Part shown: positions 45,012-52,729 of the stretch, in pieces
Layout of the letters: each line of letters opens with the position of its first letter
Numbering within the stretch: the first letter of the stretch is position 1
NCBI GenBank assembly: GCA_026388255.1
Contig: JAPLKC010000082.1
Coordinates: 1-52,729, forward strand
DNA: 52,729 bases
Direction of reading: 5' to 3'
DNA from: Pseudomonadota bacterium
GTDB lineage: Bacteria > Desulfobacterota > Syntrophorhabdia > Syntrophorhabdales > Syntrophorhabdaceae
Position numbers and translations under genes: made by a program
The notes under the pieces: generated by a model
Told to the model about the DNA's origin: nothing
Databases searched by the model: none
The model's input: the letters and a program-made list of their open reading frames with translations, nothing else

Positions 45012-45086
45012 ACGGTTTTGAGTTTTAAATGTTGAATTTTGAATTATAATCTTAAAAAACTCAACATTCATAATTAAGATTCAACA
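45012..45086. repeat. rpoB-rpoC intergenic palindrome of 'TTGAATTTTGAA' words
   Basis: ATGTTGAATTTTGAATTAT (left) is nearly the reverse complement of ATAATTAAGATTCAACAT (right) across a short centre; flanking GTTTTGAGTTTTAAA extends the word pattern. It fills nearly all of the 100-base gap between rpoB and rpoC. Confidence 0.7.
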
Positions 45087-45092
45087 TTGCCT

Positions 45093-48000
45093 TTATTGCT
45101 CTTCCCTAACAAGGTCTACATTTATGCATAAGGCCTCCAGCTCTTTTACCAATACATTAAAGGATTCCGGGAGATTTGGTTCAAGCACGTCTTCACCCTT
45201 TACAATAGCTTCGTAAGCCCTTATCCTGCCATTTACATCATCAGATTTAATTGTGAGGAATTCCTGCAAAGAATAAGAAGCCCCATATGCCTCAAGGGCC
45301 CAGACTTCCATTTCTCCGAGACGCTGCCCGCCAAATTGCGCCTTTCCGCCAAGAGGCTGCTGAGTAACAAGAGAATAAGGTCCTATGGAGCGGGCATGAA
45401 TTTTGTCGTCAACAAGATGGTGTAACTTCAAAAAGTACATGTTGCCTATAGTAATCTTGTGATGAAACATATCTCCTGTTCTGCCATCGTAAAGCAGAGC
45501 CTGTCTGTTATCCGACAATCCCGCCATCTCAAACAGTTCCTTTATCTCGCTCTCGTCTGCACTGTCAAAAACAGGCACCGCCACATTAACACCGTTCCTC
45601 ATCCTGTCTGCCAACTCTATTATTTCCTCATCGCTCAACTTATCTATAAAACTATCGAGTTCCCCGTGATTGAAAACCTTTTTCAGTTGAGCCTTAATGG
45701 CCTTCGGGGAAGAGGTACTCTTGTAATAGTTATCAACCAGTTCGCCTATCTTCTTGCCGAGCTCTTTGGCAGCCCATCCAAGGTGTACCTCCAATATCTG
45801 TCCTGCATTCATACGGGATGGAACACCAAGAGGATTAAGAACAAGGTCAATCGGTGTCCCGTCTTCCGTAAAGGGCATATCTTCTTCAGGGAGAATTATC
45901 GATACAATCCCTTTGTTCCCGTGACGGCCTGATATTTTATCACCCACAGCGATCTTCCTTTTCATAACTACATATACTTTGATCGTTTTGATAACGCCTG
46001 GGGACAGTTCATCGCCTTTCTTAATCTTGTTTATCTTGTCTTCATAGTAAAGTTTAATAATCTCAATCTGGTTTTCCTTGCTGTCAAGAATTTTAGAAAT
46101 CTTTGCCTCCAGTTCATCATCGCCAAAATCAATGCTCTGAAGTTTATGAAGGCTCATATAACCTATTTTTCCTACATTCAGCACTTCGCCTTTCTTGATA
46201 ACTATCTTCCCCTTATCATCCTTTATATCAACAGGGGCTTTTTTTCCGAGGAATATGCTCTCCAGTTTCTCCTGTGTACTCTCCAGAATAATCTTTACCT
46301 GCTCTTCCTGATCCTTTAAAATGTTTGATATTTCTATGTCTTCTATAAGCCTGCTCCGGTCGTCCTTATCAATACCCCTCCTCGAAAGCACCTTCACATC
46401 AATGACTATACCTTCGATGCCATGCGGTACCCTGAGCGATGTATCTTTCACATCGCCTGCTTTTTCACCGAATATTGCACGCAGAAGCTTTTCTTCCGGC
46501 GTAAGCTGGGTTTCCCCCTTTGGGGTAACCTTACCTACAAGGATATCCCCTGGTTTTACCGTTGCACCAACTCTTACAATACCGCTCTCATCAAGATCTT
46601 TAAGGACTTCATCTCCTATGCTCGGTATATCTCTCGTAACCTCTTCCTTACCAAGTTTTGTATCCCTTACAACACACTCCAACTCCTCAACATGGATAGA
46701 GGTAAATAAATCTTCCTTGACAAGCCGTTCATTCACAAGCACCGAGTCTTCATAATTATACCCCCTCCACGGCATGAACGCTACCAGCACATTCTTTCCA
46801 AGGGCAAGCTCCCCTCTGTCTGTAGAAGGCCCGTCCGCAAGTACATCTCCCTTGCTTACATAGTCACCTTCATTCACAATTGCTCTCTGGTTTATACAGG
46901 TATCCTGGTTTGATCTCCTGAATTTCAGAAGATTGTATACATCTATCTTAACAGTCGGTTCTTCATTTTTGTCTTTTTCCTCATATTGGACAATGATCCT
47001 GTTTGCATCTACACTTTTTACAATACCGGCAGACCTTGCTGTTATAGTCACTCTCGAATCCCTGCCCACAACCTTTTCCATGCCTGTTCCAACAATCGGC
47101 GCCTCTGTAATAACCAACGGCACTGCCTGCCGCTGCATGTTTGAACCCATAAGCGCACGGTTTGCGTCATCATGCTCCAGGAAGGGGATTAGCGATGCGG
47201 AGACGCTTACAAGCTGCTTCGGGGAGACATCCATAAAATTTACCTCTTCCGGGCTTACCAAATAGAATCCCCCGCCCTTCTGAGCAGTTATAAGATCTGC
47301 GGTAAACCTTCCCTCCTTATCAATGGGTGCGTTTGCCTGCGCAACATAGTACGGTTCCTCTTCGAGTGCGCTCAGATATTTAACTTTATTTGTTACCCTG
47401 CCGTTGACCACTTCCCTGTATGGTGTCTCTATAAACCCGAAGGTATTGACCTTTGCATATGTAGAAAGTGAGGCTATCAAGCCGATATTCGGACCTTCAG
47501 GAGTCTCAACGGGGCATATTCTTCCATAATGTGTAGGGTGAACATCCCTGACCTCAAACCCCGCCCTTTCACGAGTTAAGCCTCCTGGTCCAAGGGCGCT
47601 CAATCTACGTTTGTGTGTAATCTCGCTGAGTGGATTCGTTTGATCCATAAACTGGGAAAGTTGACTGCTTGAAAAGAAGTCTTTTACCGCACTCGCAACA
47701 GGTTTTGGATTTACCAGATCATGCGGCATCAATGTCTCCATCTCCGGAAATGTAAGTCTCTCCTTAATAGCTCTTTCCATCCGCACAAGCCCCATCCTGA
47801 ACTGATTTTCAAGAAGCTCTCCCACTGTCCTTACCCTTCTGTTTCCAAGATGATCTATGTCGTCTCCGGGGCCCCTGGCATCTTTAAGCCTGAGTAAATG
47901 CCCCACAACCTCAAGGATATCTTCTTTCCTTAAAACCGTTTCTTCCAGAGGGATACCAAGGTTAAGTCTGTGATTGATTTTGAGTCTGCCGACTTTTGAA

Positions 48001-49211
48001 AGGTCATATCTTTCGGGACTGAAGAACATATTGTGGATAAGGGCTTCAGCAAATTCTGTTGTAGGAGGATCTCCCGGCCTGAGCTTCCTGTATATCCCAA
48101 GCAGCGCCTCATCCTTGGTATTCACGCTGTCCTCACGTAATGTTTTACTTAAGGAGGCGCTTACATTCAGATTATCGATAAAAAGGATATCAAAACTGTT
48201 CACTTTTTTGCTTATTATCTTTTCAATATCATCGTTTGTAATCTCTCTATTTATCGAAATTAAAATCTCTTTTGTTTTAGGGTCTATAACATTTTCCGAT
48301 GTAGTTTTGCCGATTATATCACCTTCTTCAACCGGTATTTCTTTTATATTGGCAGACTCCATTTTTTTAATAACTGCTTTAGTAATTTTTTTATGCTTTT
48401 TTACAATGACTTCTTTTGTCTCTTCATTAAGAATATCGGAAGGCGCTTTCTGCCCTATAAGAAGTGCAAGCAGCGTTTGTTTATACAACCTTCCGTTCTT
48501 TATAACAACCGTTTCTTTATCATAATAATAATCAAGTATCTCTTTTTCGGTATATCCAAGCGCTTTTAAAAACAGCGTGACATACATCTTTTTCTTCTTA
48601 TCTATTCTCACATAAACAAGCTCCTTATGATCAAACTCAAAGTCTAACCAGGAGCCTCTGTATGGAATTATCCGTGCGCTGTATGAAAGGCTTCCCCCCA
48701 GGGTTGACTTTGCCTGATCACAATCAAAATAAACACCGGGCGATCTGTGCAACTGGCTTACTACAACCCTTTCCGTGCCATTTATAATAAAAGTTCCTCT
48801 TTCGGTCATAAGAGGGATCTCACCGAAATATACATCCTGTTCCTTCACTGCCCGTATATCCCGGATTTTTGTATCAGGATCAACATTCCATACTACAAGA
48901 CGTATAGCAACTCTCATAGGCGCTGCATATGTTACACTCCGAAAGATACATTCCTCTTCTGAATTCTTTGGGTCACCTATTTCGTATTTTACAAATTCGA
49001 GTGTCGTAGTCTCATGCGAGTCTTTTATGGGAAACACGCTGTTGAAAACCGCCTGCAGTCCCATGTTCTCTCTTTTATCCGGCCGAATATCCTTTTGTAA
49101 AAAAATCTCATAGGAATCAAGCTGGGTTTCAATCAGGTTGGGAATATCGAGAACTTCTTTTATCTTACCGTAGTTCTTCCTGAATATCCTATTATGGAAA
49201 GTCTGCCTCAT
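45093..49211 (-). CDS. rpoB: RNA polymerase beta subunit
   Basis: 1372 residues from ATG 49211 (AAGGAGTG upstream); the frame is open to 49247 but that extension runs into a palindrome. Key regions: the rifampicin cluster [38 protein letters not shown]-type box as [12 protein letters not shown], and the C-terminal [12 protein letters not shown]. The rifampicin-site residues are wild type (Gln-Phe-Met-Asp, His, Arg, Ser). Confidence 0.98.
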   Translation of the reverse strand: MRQTFHNRIFRKNYGKIKEVLDIPNLIETQLDSYEIFLQKDIRPDKRENMGLQAVFNSVFPIKDSHETTTLEFVKYEIGDPKNSEEECIFRSVTYAAPMRVAIRLVVWNVDPDTKIRDIRAVKEQDVYFGEIPLMTERGTFIINGTERVVVSQLHRSPGVYFDCDQAKSTLGGSLSYSARIIPYRGSWLDFEFDHKELVYVRIDKKKKMYVTLFLKALGYTEKEILDYYYDKETVVIKNGRLYKQTLLALLIGQKAPSDILNEETKEVIVKKHKKITKAVIKKMESANIKEIPVEEGDIIGKTTSENVIDPKTKEILISINREITNDDIEKIISKKVNSFDILFIDNLNVSASLSKTLREDSVNTKDEALLGIYRKLRPGDPPTTEFAEALIHNMFFSPERYDLSKVGRLKINHRLNLGIPLEETVLRKEDILEVVGHLLRLKDARGPGDDIDHLGNRRVRTVGELLENQFRMGLVRMERAIKERLTFPEMETLMPHDLVNPKPVASAVKDFFSSSQLSQFMDQTNPLSEITHKRRLSALGPGGLTRERAGFEVRDVHPTHYGRICPVETPEGPNIGLIASLSTYAKVNTFGFIETPYREVVNGRVTNKVKYLSALEEEPYYVAQANAPIDKEGRFTADLITAQKGGGFYLVSPEEVNFMDVSPKQLVSVSASLIPFLEHDDANRALMGSNMQRQAVPLVITEAPIVGTGMEKVVGRDSRVTITARSAGIVKSVDANRIIVQYEEKDKNEEPTVKIDVYNLLKFRRSNQDTCINQRAIVNEGDYVSKGDVLADGPSTDRGELALGKNVLVAFMPWRGYNYEDSVLVNERLVKEDLFTSIHVEELECVVRDTKLGKEEVTRDIPSIGDEVLKDLDESGIVRVGATVKPGDILVGKVTPKGETQLTPEEKLLRAIFGEKAGDVKDTSLRVPHGIEGIVIDVKVLSRRGIDKDDRSRLIEDIEISNILKDQEEQVKIILESTQEKLESIFLGKKAPVDIKDDKGKIVIKKGEVLNVGKIGYMSLHKLQSIDFGDDELEAKISKILDSKENQIEIIKLYYEDKINKIKKGDELSPGVIKTIKVYVVMKRKIAVGDKISGRHGNKGIVSIILPEEDMPFTEDGTPIDLVLNPLGVPSRMNAGQILEVHLGWAAKELGKKIGELVDNYYKSTSSPKAIKAQLKKVFNHGELDSFIDKLSDEEIIELADRMRNGVNVAVPVFDSADESEIKELFEMAGLSDNRQALLYDGRTGDMFHHKITIGNMYFLKLHHLVDDKIHARSIGPYSLVTQQPLGGKAQFGGQRLGEMEVWALEAYGASYSLQEFLTIKSDDVNGRIRAYEAIVKGEDVLEPNLPESFNVLVKELEALCINVDLVREEQ

Positions 49212-49239
49212 ATTTTCATTCACTCCTTGTTTTTTAGCG

Positions 49240-49290
49240 TAGAGCATAGAGCAGAGGGCTGAAAATTTCAGCTCTTTGCTCTATGCTCTA
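49240..49290. repeat. Near-perfect 51-bp palindrome between rplL and rpoB
   Basis: Left arm 49240-49264 (TAGAGCATAGAGCAGAGGGC plus TGAAA) and right arm 49266-49290 are reverse complements except two positions, made of repeated TAGAGCA words. Could be a terminator-like/attenuating or RNase-processing hairpin between ribosomal-protein and polymerase genes. Confidence 0.9.
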
Positions 49291-49301
49291 TACTAACGAT
49301 A

Positions 49302-49691
49302 TTACTCTACTTTTACCTGTGCGCTCACTTCTTCAAGCTGTTTCTTGATATTTGCAGCTTCATCTTTTGAAACACCTTCTTTAACAGGTTTTGGGGCGCC
49401 TTCGACAAGGTCTTTTGCTTCTTTCAGTCCAAGGCTTGTAATAGCCCTTACAACTTTTATTACCTGTATCTTCTTCTCTGCTTCATATCCTGTGAGTATA
49501 ACGTTAAACTCTGTCTGTTCTTCTACCGGTTCCGCAGCAGCAGCCTGGCCTCCGCCTGCCGGGGCAGCCGCCATCATCGGCATTGCCGCTGAAACGCCAA
49601 ACTTCTCTTCCAGGACCTTTATAAAATCAGAGAGTTCAAGGACTGTCATGTTTTCGATAAACTGTATAACATCTTCTTTTGTAACGCTCAT
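49302..49691 (-). CDS. rplL: 50S ribosomal protein L7/L12
   Basis: 129 residues: N-terminal dimerisation domain ([21 protein letters not shown]), Ala/Gly hinge, and C-terminal factor-binding domain ([33 protein letters not shown]). Usual length and position between rplJ and rpoB. Confidence 0.98.
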   Translation of the reverse strand: MSVTKEDVIQFIENMTVLELSDFIKVLEEKFGVSAAMPMMAAAPAGGGQAAAAEPVEEQTEFNVILTGYEAEKKIQVIKVVRAITSLGLKEAKDLVEGAPKPVKEGVSKDEAANIKKQLEEVSAQVKVE

Positions 49692-49705
49692 TTAATATTC
49701 CTCCT

Positions 49706-50227
49706 TCAGGCTTGTTCTTTTTTAGTTTTAATTGCATTCAAGGTTATCATAAGTTTATTCAAATTACCGGAAAGCACATACACGAATCTCTGAGGCACAC
49801 CTTGCAGTAAACCCAGAAGCTTCGCTATAAGTACTTCTCTCGACGGCAGTGTAGCAAGCTTCAGAATGTCTTCAGGTCTTATTACCTGTTCTCCAAGAAA
49901 GCCTGCTTTCAACTTCAGCTGGGGCATCTCTTTCAAAAAACTAACTATTGTCTTCGCTGCACTCACCGGGTCCTTATAAATGCATACAATTGCATTCGGA
50001 CCTGAAAATTTGTCTTTCAGGGCTTGCGCTCTTGTTCCTTCGGATGCAATATTTAAAAGCGTGTTTTTTACAACACTAAATTCTACACCCACGTTTCTCA
50101 GCTCTTTTCGGAGCTTTGTCATCTGGGACACTTTTAAGCCGCTGTATTCCGCAATAAACATGGAATTCATCCGGTTGAGTTTAGCCCCTAATTCCTCAAC
50201 TACCTTCTTTTTCTTTGTTCTTTCCAA
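49706..50227 (-). CDS. rplJ: 50S ribosomal protein L10
   Basis: 173 residues. The frame has only a TTG start at 50227, 11 bases after AAGGAGGG. L10 features: MFIAEYSGLKVSQMTKLRKELR, VVKNTLL, GPNAIV, and a C-terminal L7/L12-binding helix (LQGVPQRFVYVLSGNLNKL). An autoregulatory leader lies just upstream. Confidence 0.97.
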   Translation of the reverse strand: MERTKKKKVVEELGAKLNRMNSMFIAEYSGLKVSQMTKLRKELRNVGVEFSVVKNTLLNIASEGTRAQALKDKFSGPNAIVCIYKDPVSAAKTIVSFLKEMPQLKLKAGFLGEQVIRPEDILKLATLPSREVLIAKLLGLLQGVPQRFVYVLSGNLNKLMITLNAIKTKKEQA

Positions 50228-50257
50228 TGGTTTTCATCCCTCCTTTCATAGAATGTA

Positions 50258-50343
50258 TGGAAAGTCAGGGAGACAAATAATGTAAAGTCTCAGCAGGCCG
50301 TAATCGTTTAACATATTTGCACCTGCTTTCTCTGACTCTTTCC
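50258..50343 (-). promoter_or_regulatory. L10 leader (ribosomal protein autoregulatory RNA)
   Basis: The transcript between rplA and rplJ can form the L10-leader shape: outer helix GGAAAG/CTTTCC plus GTCAG/CTGAC, inner helix AGCAGG/CCTGCT, and a second arm GAGAC/GTCTC. This matches the known binding site of the L10-(L12)4 complex that represses rplJ translation. It starts right after the rplA stop. Confidence 0.8.
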
Positions 50344-51048
50344 CTATTTAGTCAAGTTCCTCACATAGGCAGGATCTATTTTTATACCTGGGCTCATTGT
50401 TGTGCAAACGGCCAACCCCTTAAAGTAAGCTCCTTTGCTTGAAGGTGGTTTTAATCTGATAACAGCTTCGATGAGTGAATTAATATTTTCCATTATCTTC
50501 TCTTTTCCAAAACCGAGTTTACCGACCGGAACGTGGAGATTCCCTGCTTTATCTACTCTGAATTCCACTCTTCCTGCTTTCATTTCCTTTACGGTCTTAG
50601 CTATATCAAAAGTCACTGTCCCTACTTTCGGATTGGGCATAAGACCCCTCGGACCAAGTATCTTGCCAAGCTTACTAACCGCTCCCATCATATCCGGGGT
50701 AGCAACAGCCTTATCAAAACCCAGCCATCCTTTTTGAATCTTTTCAATCAAATCCTCTGCGCCAATAAAATCTGCACCGGCTTCCTCTGCTTCCTTCTCC
50801 TTTTGGCCCTTTGCAAAAACAACTATTTTCACTTCTTTTCCAAGTCCGTTAGGGAGTGCAACGCTCCCTCTGACCATCTGGTCGGCATGTCTAGGATCGA
50901 CGCCGAGTCGACAAGCCAACTCAACAGTCTCGTCAAACTTTGCAAAAGAAATCTGTGGAAGCAGTTCAAGGGCTTCATCCATATCATATTTTTTTTCTCT
51001 ATCTATGTTTTTCCGTGCCTCTGAATATTTTTTCCCTACTTTTGCCAT
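50344..51048 (-). CDS. rplA: 50S ribosomal protein L1
   Basis: 234 residues with the L1 signatures [49 protein letters not shown] and an MSPGIKID ending. Standard length. Preceded by AGGAGTAAT; L1 autoregulation of rplK-rplA is usual in bacteria. Confidence 0.98.
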   Translation of the reverse strand: MAKVGKKYSEARKNIDREKKYDMDEALELLPQISFAKFDETVELACRLGVDPRHADQMVRGSVALPNGLGKEVKIVVFAKGQKEKEAEEAGADFIGAEDLIEKIQKGWLGFDKAVATPDMMGAVSKLGKILGPRGLMPNPKVGTVTFDIAKTVKEMKAGRVEFRVDKAGNLHVPVGKLGFGKEKIMENINSLIEAVIRLKPPSSKGAYFKGLAVCTTMSPGIKIDPAYVRNLTK

Positions 51049-51063
51049 TTACATTACTCCTTC

Positions 51064-51143
51064 TATCTTAGGCTAAGAGCTAATGGAAAAGGGCAAAGGG
51101 TTTAATCCTTTAGCCTTTTGCCTTATGCCTTTCGCCTGCTTCG
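51064..51143. repeat. rplK-rplA intergenic imperfect palindrome of 'GGCAAAGG' words
   Basis: AAAGGGCAAAGGGTTTAA is followed by TTTAGCCTTTTGCC and further TGCCTT/GCCTTT words, giving an imperfect stem. It fills the 95-base gap between rplK and rplA. Confidence 0.65.
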
Positions 51144-51572
51144 TTATCCTTCCACAACCTCTATTCCCATGCTTCTCGAACTGCCTTCAATAATCTTTAT
51201 TGCGCCGTCAATATCCTTTGCATTCAGATCCTGCATCTTCAACTGGGCAATCTCTTTTATCTGCGACTTTGCTATGGTTCCAGCCGTTTCTTTTTTTGGA
51301 TTATGGGCTCCTTTAGCCAATTTAGCCGCCCTTTTTATAAGGAACGTGGCAGGAGGTGTTTTTGTAATAAAGCTAAAAGTCCTGTCAGAAAAAATGGTTA
51401 TCGATGCCGGTATAATAGTTCCTTCCTGGGATTTAGTCCTTTCGTTAAATGCCTTACAGAATTCCATTATATTTACACCATGCTGACCAAGGGCTGGCCC
51501 TACAGGTGGTGATGGAGTCGCCTGACCTGCCTGTAACTGTAACTTCACCATAGCCACAACTTTTTTTGCCAT
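51144..51572 (-). CDS. rplK: 50S ribosomal protein L11
   Basis: 142 residues: [35 protein letters not shown] and the C-terminal rRNA-binding [26 protein letters not shown]. The thiostrepton-relevant proline loop is intact. Starts 12 bases after nusG. Confidence 0.98.
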   Translation of the reverse strand: MAKKVVAMVKLQLQAGQATPSPPVGPALGQHGVNIMEFCKAFNERTKSQEGTIIPASITIFSDRTFSFITKTPPATFLIKRAAKLAKGAHNPKKETAGTIAKSQIKEIAQLKMQDLNAKDIDGAIKIIEGSSRSMGIEVVEG

Positions 51573-51584
51573 CTCACAGCTCCT

Positions 51585-52118
51585 TTATATTTTCTCTATC
51601 TGAATAAAATCCAACTCAACCGGGGTTGTTCTCCCAAAAATATTGAGTAGCACTTTTACCTTACCTTTTTCGGGTTTTATCTCCTCTACGCTACCTGTAA
51701 AATTTGTAAAAGGTCCTTCGGTTACCTTAACGCCGTCGCCTTTTTCAAATCTGATTTTCGGCTTAATCTTACCCTTGCCTTCCTGAATGGCGCTGAGGAT
51801 TTCATTCACCTCATTTTCAGGTAAAGGTGGTGGATTCATCTTGTCATATCCTACAAAACCGGTTACTTTTGGCGTATTTCTCACAAGATACCATGTATCG
51901 TTGTTCATTACCATATTTACAATAATATATCCGGGGAAAACCGTCCTCTGAGACTTCTTAACCTGTCCTTTAACCCTCTCCATAATAATCTCTGATGGTA
52001 CAATAATCTCTCCAAAATATAACTCCATTTTACCGTTCCGTATGTTCTCTTCCAGGCCTTCTCTCACTTTCTGTTCATAACCGGAATATGTATGTACAAC
52101 GTACCACTTCTTTTCCAT
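51585..52118 (-). CDS. nusG: Transcription antitermination factor NusG
   Basis: About 177 residues from ATG 52118 (GGAAGAG upstream), beginning MEKKWYVVHTYSGYE as in other NusG proteins. NGN domain includes KKSQRTVFPGYIIVNM and VRNTPKVTGFVG; the C-terminal KOW is FEKGDGVKVTEGPFTNFTG. The frame is open to a GTG at 52157 overlapping secE, which would add 13 polar residues. Confidence 0.97.
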   Translation of the reverse strand: MEKKWYVVHTYSGYEQKVREGLEENIRNGKMELYFGEIIVPSEIIMERVKGQVKKSQRTVFPGYIIVNMVMNNDTWYLVRNTPKVTGFVGYDKMNPPPLPENEVNEILSAIQEGKGKIKPKIRFEKGDGVKVTEGPFTNFTGSVEEIKPEKGKVKVLLNIFGRTTPVELDFIQIEKI

Positions 52119-52149
52119 TATCTCTTCCACTTCCATTTTTTTATCTTGA

Positions 52150-52353
52150 TTATCCACGCAGCAACACCTGTATAATCTTTGCCAATCCTACATCGACAAT
52201 ACCAAGAAATATAGCCGCAATTGCAACTGTTATCAAAACTACATAAGTCCCTTTTACAGCATCTTTTTTCGACGGCCATGTAACCCTTTTAGCTTCCATA
52301 TAAACTTCTCTGAAGTATTCCTTGATACCGTCCACTTTAGCTTTGACATCCAT
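52150..52353 (-). CDS. secE: Preprotein translocase subunit SecE
   Basis: 67 residues: amphipathic KEYFREVYMEAKRVTWPSKKD followed by a single membrane helix (VVLITVAIAAIFLGIVDVGLAKI). Minimal one-TM SecE. RBS GGAGAT. Order tRNA-secE-nusG-rplK is conserved in bacteria. Confidence 0.96.
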   Translation of the reverse strand: MDVKAKVDGIKEYFREVYMEAKRVTWPSKKDAVKGTYVVLITVAIAAIFLGIVDVGLAKIIQVLLRG

Positions 52354-52370
52354 AAAATCTCCATAATTTA

Positions 52371-52444
52371 CAGGCCAGGAGGGATTCGAACCCCCAACAC
52401 CCGGATTTGGAGTCCGGTGCTCTATCCGTTAGAGCTACTGGCCT
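52371..52444 (-). tRNA. trnW: tRNA-Trp (CCA anticodon)
   Basis: A 74-base cloverleaf: acceptor AGGCCAG/CTGGCCT, D arm GCTC/GAGC, anticodon stem CCGGA with loop CTCCAAA (anticodon CCA), variable loop, and TTCGAATC T-loop. The 3' CCA is not encoded. It lies between secE and rpmG as in many genomes. Confidence 0.97.
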
Positions 52445-52446
52445 TC

Positions 52447-52596
52447 TTATTTTGTCTCTCTGTGTGATGTATGTTTCTTACAAGACTTGCAATATTTTTT
52501 CATTTCAAGCTTATCAGGCGTCTTTTGTTTATTCCTTGTTGTTGTATAATTCCTGTTCTTACAATCCGAACATGCAAGTATTACCAGTTGCCTCAT
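52447..52596 (-). CDS. rpmG: 50S ribosomal protein L33 (zinc-binding form)
   Basis: 49 residues from ATG 52596: CSDCKNRNY and [10 protein letters not shown] supply two CxxC pairs for zinc (the C+ form), plus the usual YTTTRNK. It ends 3 bases before the tRNA-Trp. Confidence 0.95.
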   Translation of the reverse strand: MRQLVILACSDCKNRNYTTTRNKQKTPDKLEMKKYCKSCKKHTSHRETK

Positions 52597-52608
52597 TTTT
52601 TTTCCCCT

Positions 52609-52729
52609 CTACTCTATAATCTCAGTGACAACACCGGCTCCGACAGTCTTTCCACCTTCCCTGATAGCAAAACGGAGTTCCTTCTCAAGGGCAATGGGGG
52701 TAACAAGCTCAACAATGATAGTTACATTA
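52609..52729 (-). CDS. tuf: Elongation factor Tu, C-terminal end only
   Basis: The last 39 codons of EF-Tu, running off the window: [20 protein letters not shown], then [12 protein letters not shown] and TAG at 52611-52609. Domain 3 ending is typical; tuf-rpmG-tRNA-secE-nusG is a common order. Confidence 0.95.
   Translation of the reverse strand, partial: NVTIIVELVTPIALEKELRFAIREGGKTVGAGVVTEIIE

Noticed and set aside
45459-49113. Several 70-180-codon ORFs antisense to rpoB and rpoC
   Set aside because: They mirror highly conserved polymerase codons, have no ribosome binding sites and no recognisable domains; they are shadows of the real genes.
1-52729. CRISPR array, prophage, or intact insertion sequence
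   Set aside because: No regularly spaced direct repeats, no phage structural genes and no complete transposase with terminal repeats were found; only two transposase fragments.

Overview
The window looks like a chromosome segment of a strictly anaerobic, aromatic-degrading bacterium of the former Deltaproteobacteria, close to Syntrophorhabdus or Syntrophaceae. The main evidence is three adjacent genes of the lower benzoyl-CoA pathway (dienoyl-CoA hydratase, 6-hydroxycyclohexenoyl-CoA dehydrogenase, BamA ring hydrolase). Supporting evidence is a Gram-negative envelope set (tolB-pal-cpoB, rlpA, a porin), a TRAP transporter, a DUF39/cysteine synthase sulfur cluster and many PAS-domain sensors. 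The taxonomic call is inference from gene content; there is no rRNA here.

Layout. 1-6900, mostly minus strand: a remnant of an IS3 transposase, then a compact run read from 6900 down to about 960. It holds pyruvoyl-dependent arginine decarboxylase, a homospermidine-synthase-like dehydrogenase, three tandem SET-domain methyltransferases, a broken EamA exporter, a Cys-cluster protein and a beta-barrel outer-membrane protein. This is the most unusual unit in the window. Four of its genes carry a run of nine G on the coding strand. 7243-14341: an XRE regulator, a YfiM-like protein and a decaying signalling block: HicB with an internal deletion, a hybrid histidine kinase broken in a G7 tract, a frameshifted PilZ protein, and an intact PAS-LuxR regulator.

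14682-19090, plus strand: sulfur metabolism (cysK, DUF39 homocysteine-biosynthesis protein, PP-loop thiolase-type protein, MBL hydrolase, two tiny Cys-rich proteins). 19293-26687: a textbook sigma-70 promoter followed by SDR-bamQ-bamA-bamR-M24 peptidase-TIM-barrel protein-radA. 26801-30182: an IS630 remnant, then a TRAP transporter dctQMP that could import an organic (possibly aromatic) acid, closed by a strong hairpin. 30460-31674: a ParB-like gene with an early amber codon and a small downstream ORF that has a degraded copy at 14459.

31709-40813: divergent uspA/rpoD sharing a 10-bp dyad over both -35 boxes, AI-2E permease, YtxH and DUF948 small membrane proteins, MFS transporter, RlpA, and tolB-pal-cpoB. 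40790-52729, minus strand: the classical transcription/translation cluster tuf-rpmG-tRNA-Trp-secE-nusG-rplK-rplA-(L10 leader)-rplJ-rplL-rpoB-rpoC.

Two themes cut across the window. One is coding-strand poly-G tracts and frameshifts concentrated in 2000-12200, which means either contingency (phase-variable) loci, gene decay or homopolymer sequencing error. The other is a set of intergenic imperfect palindromes built from reiterated short 'words', a different word at each site, between otherwise ordinary genes.
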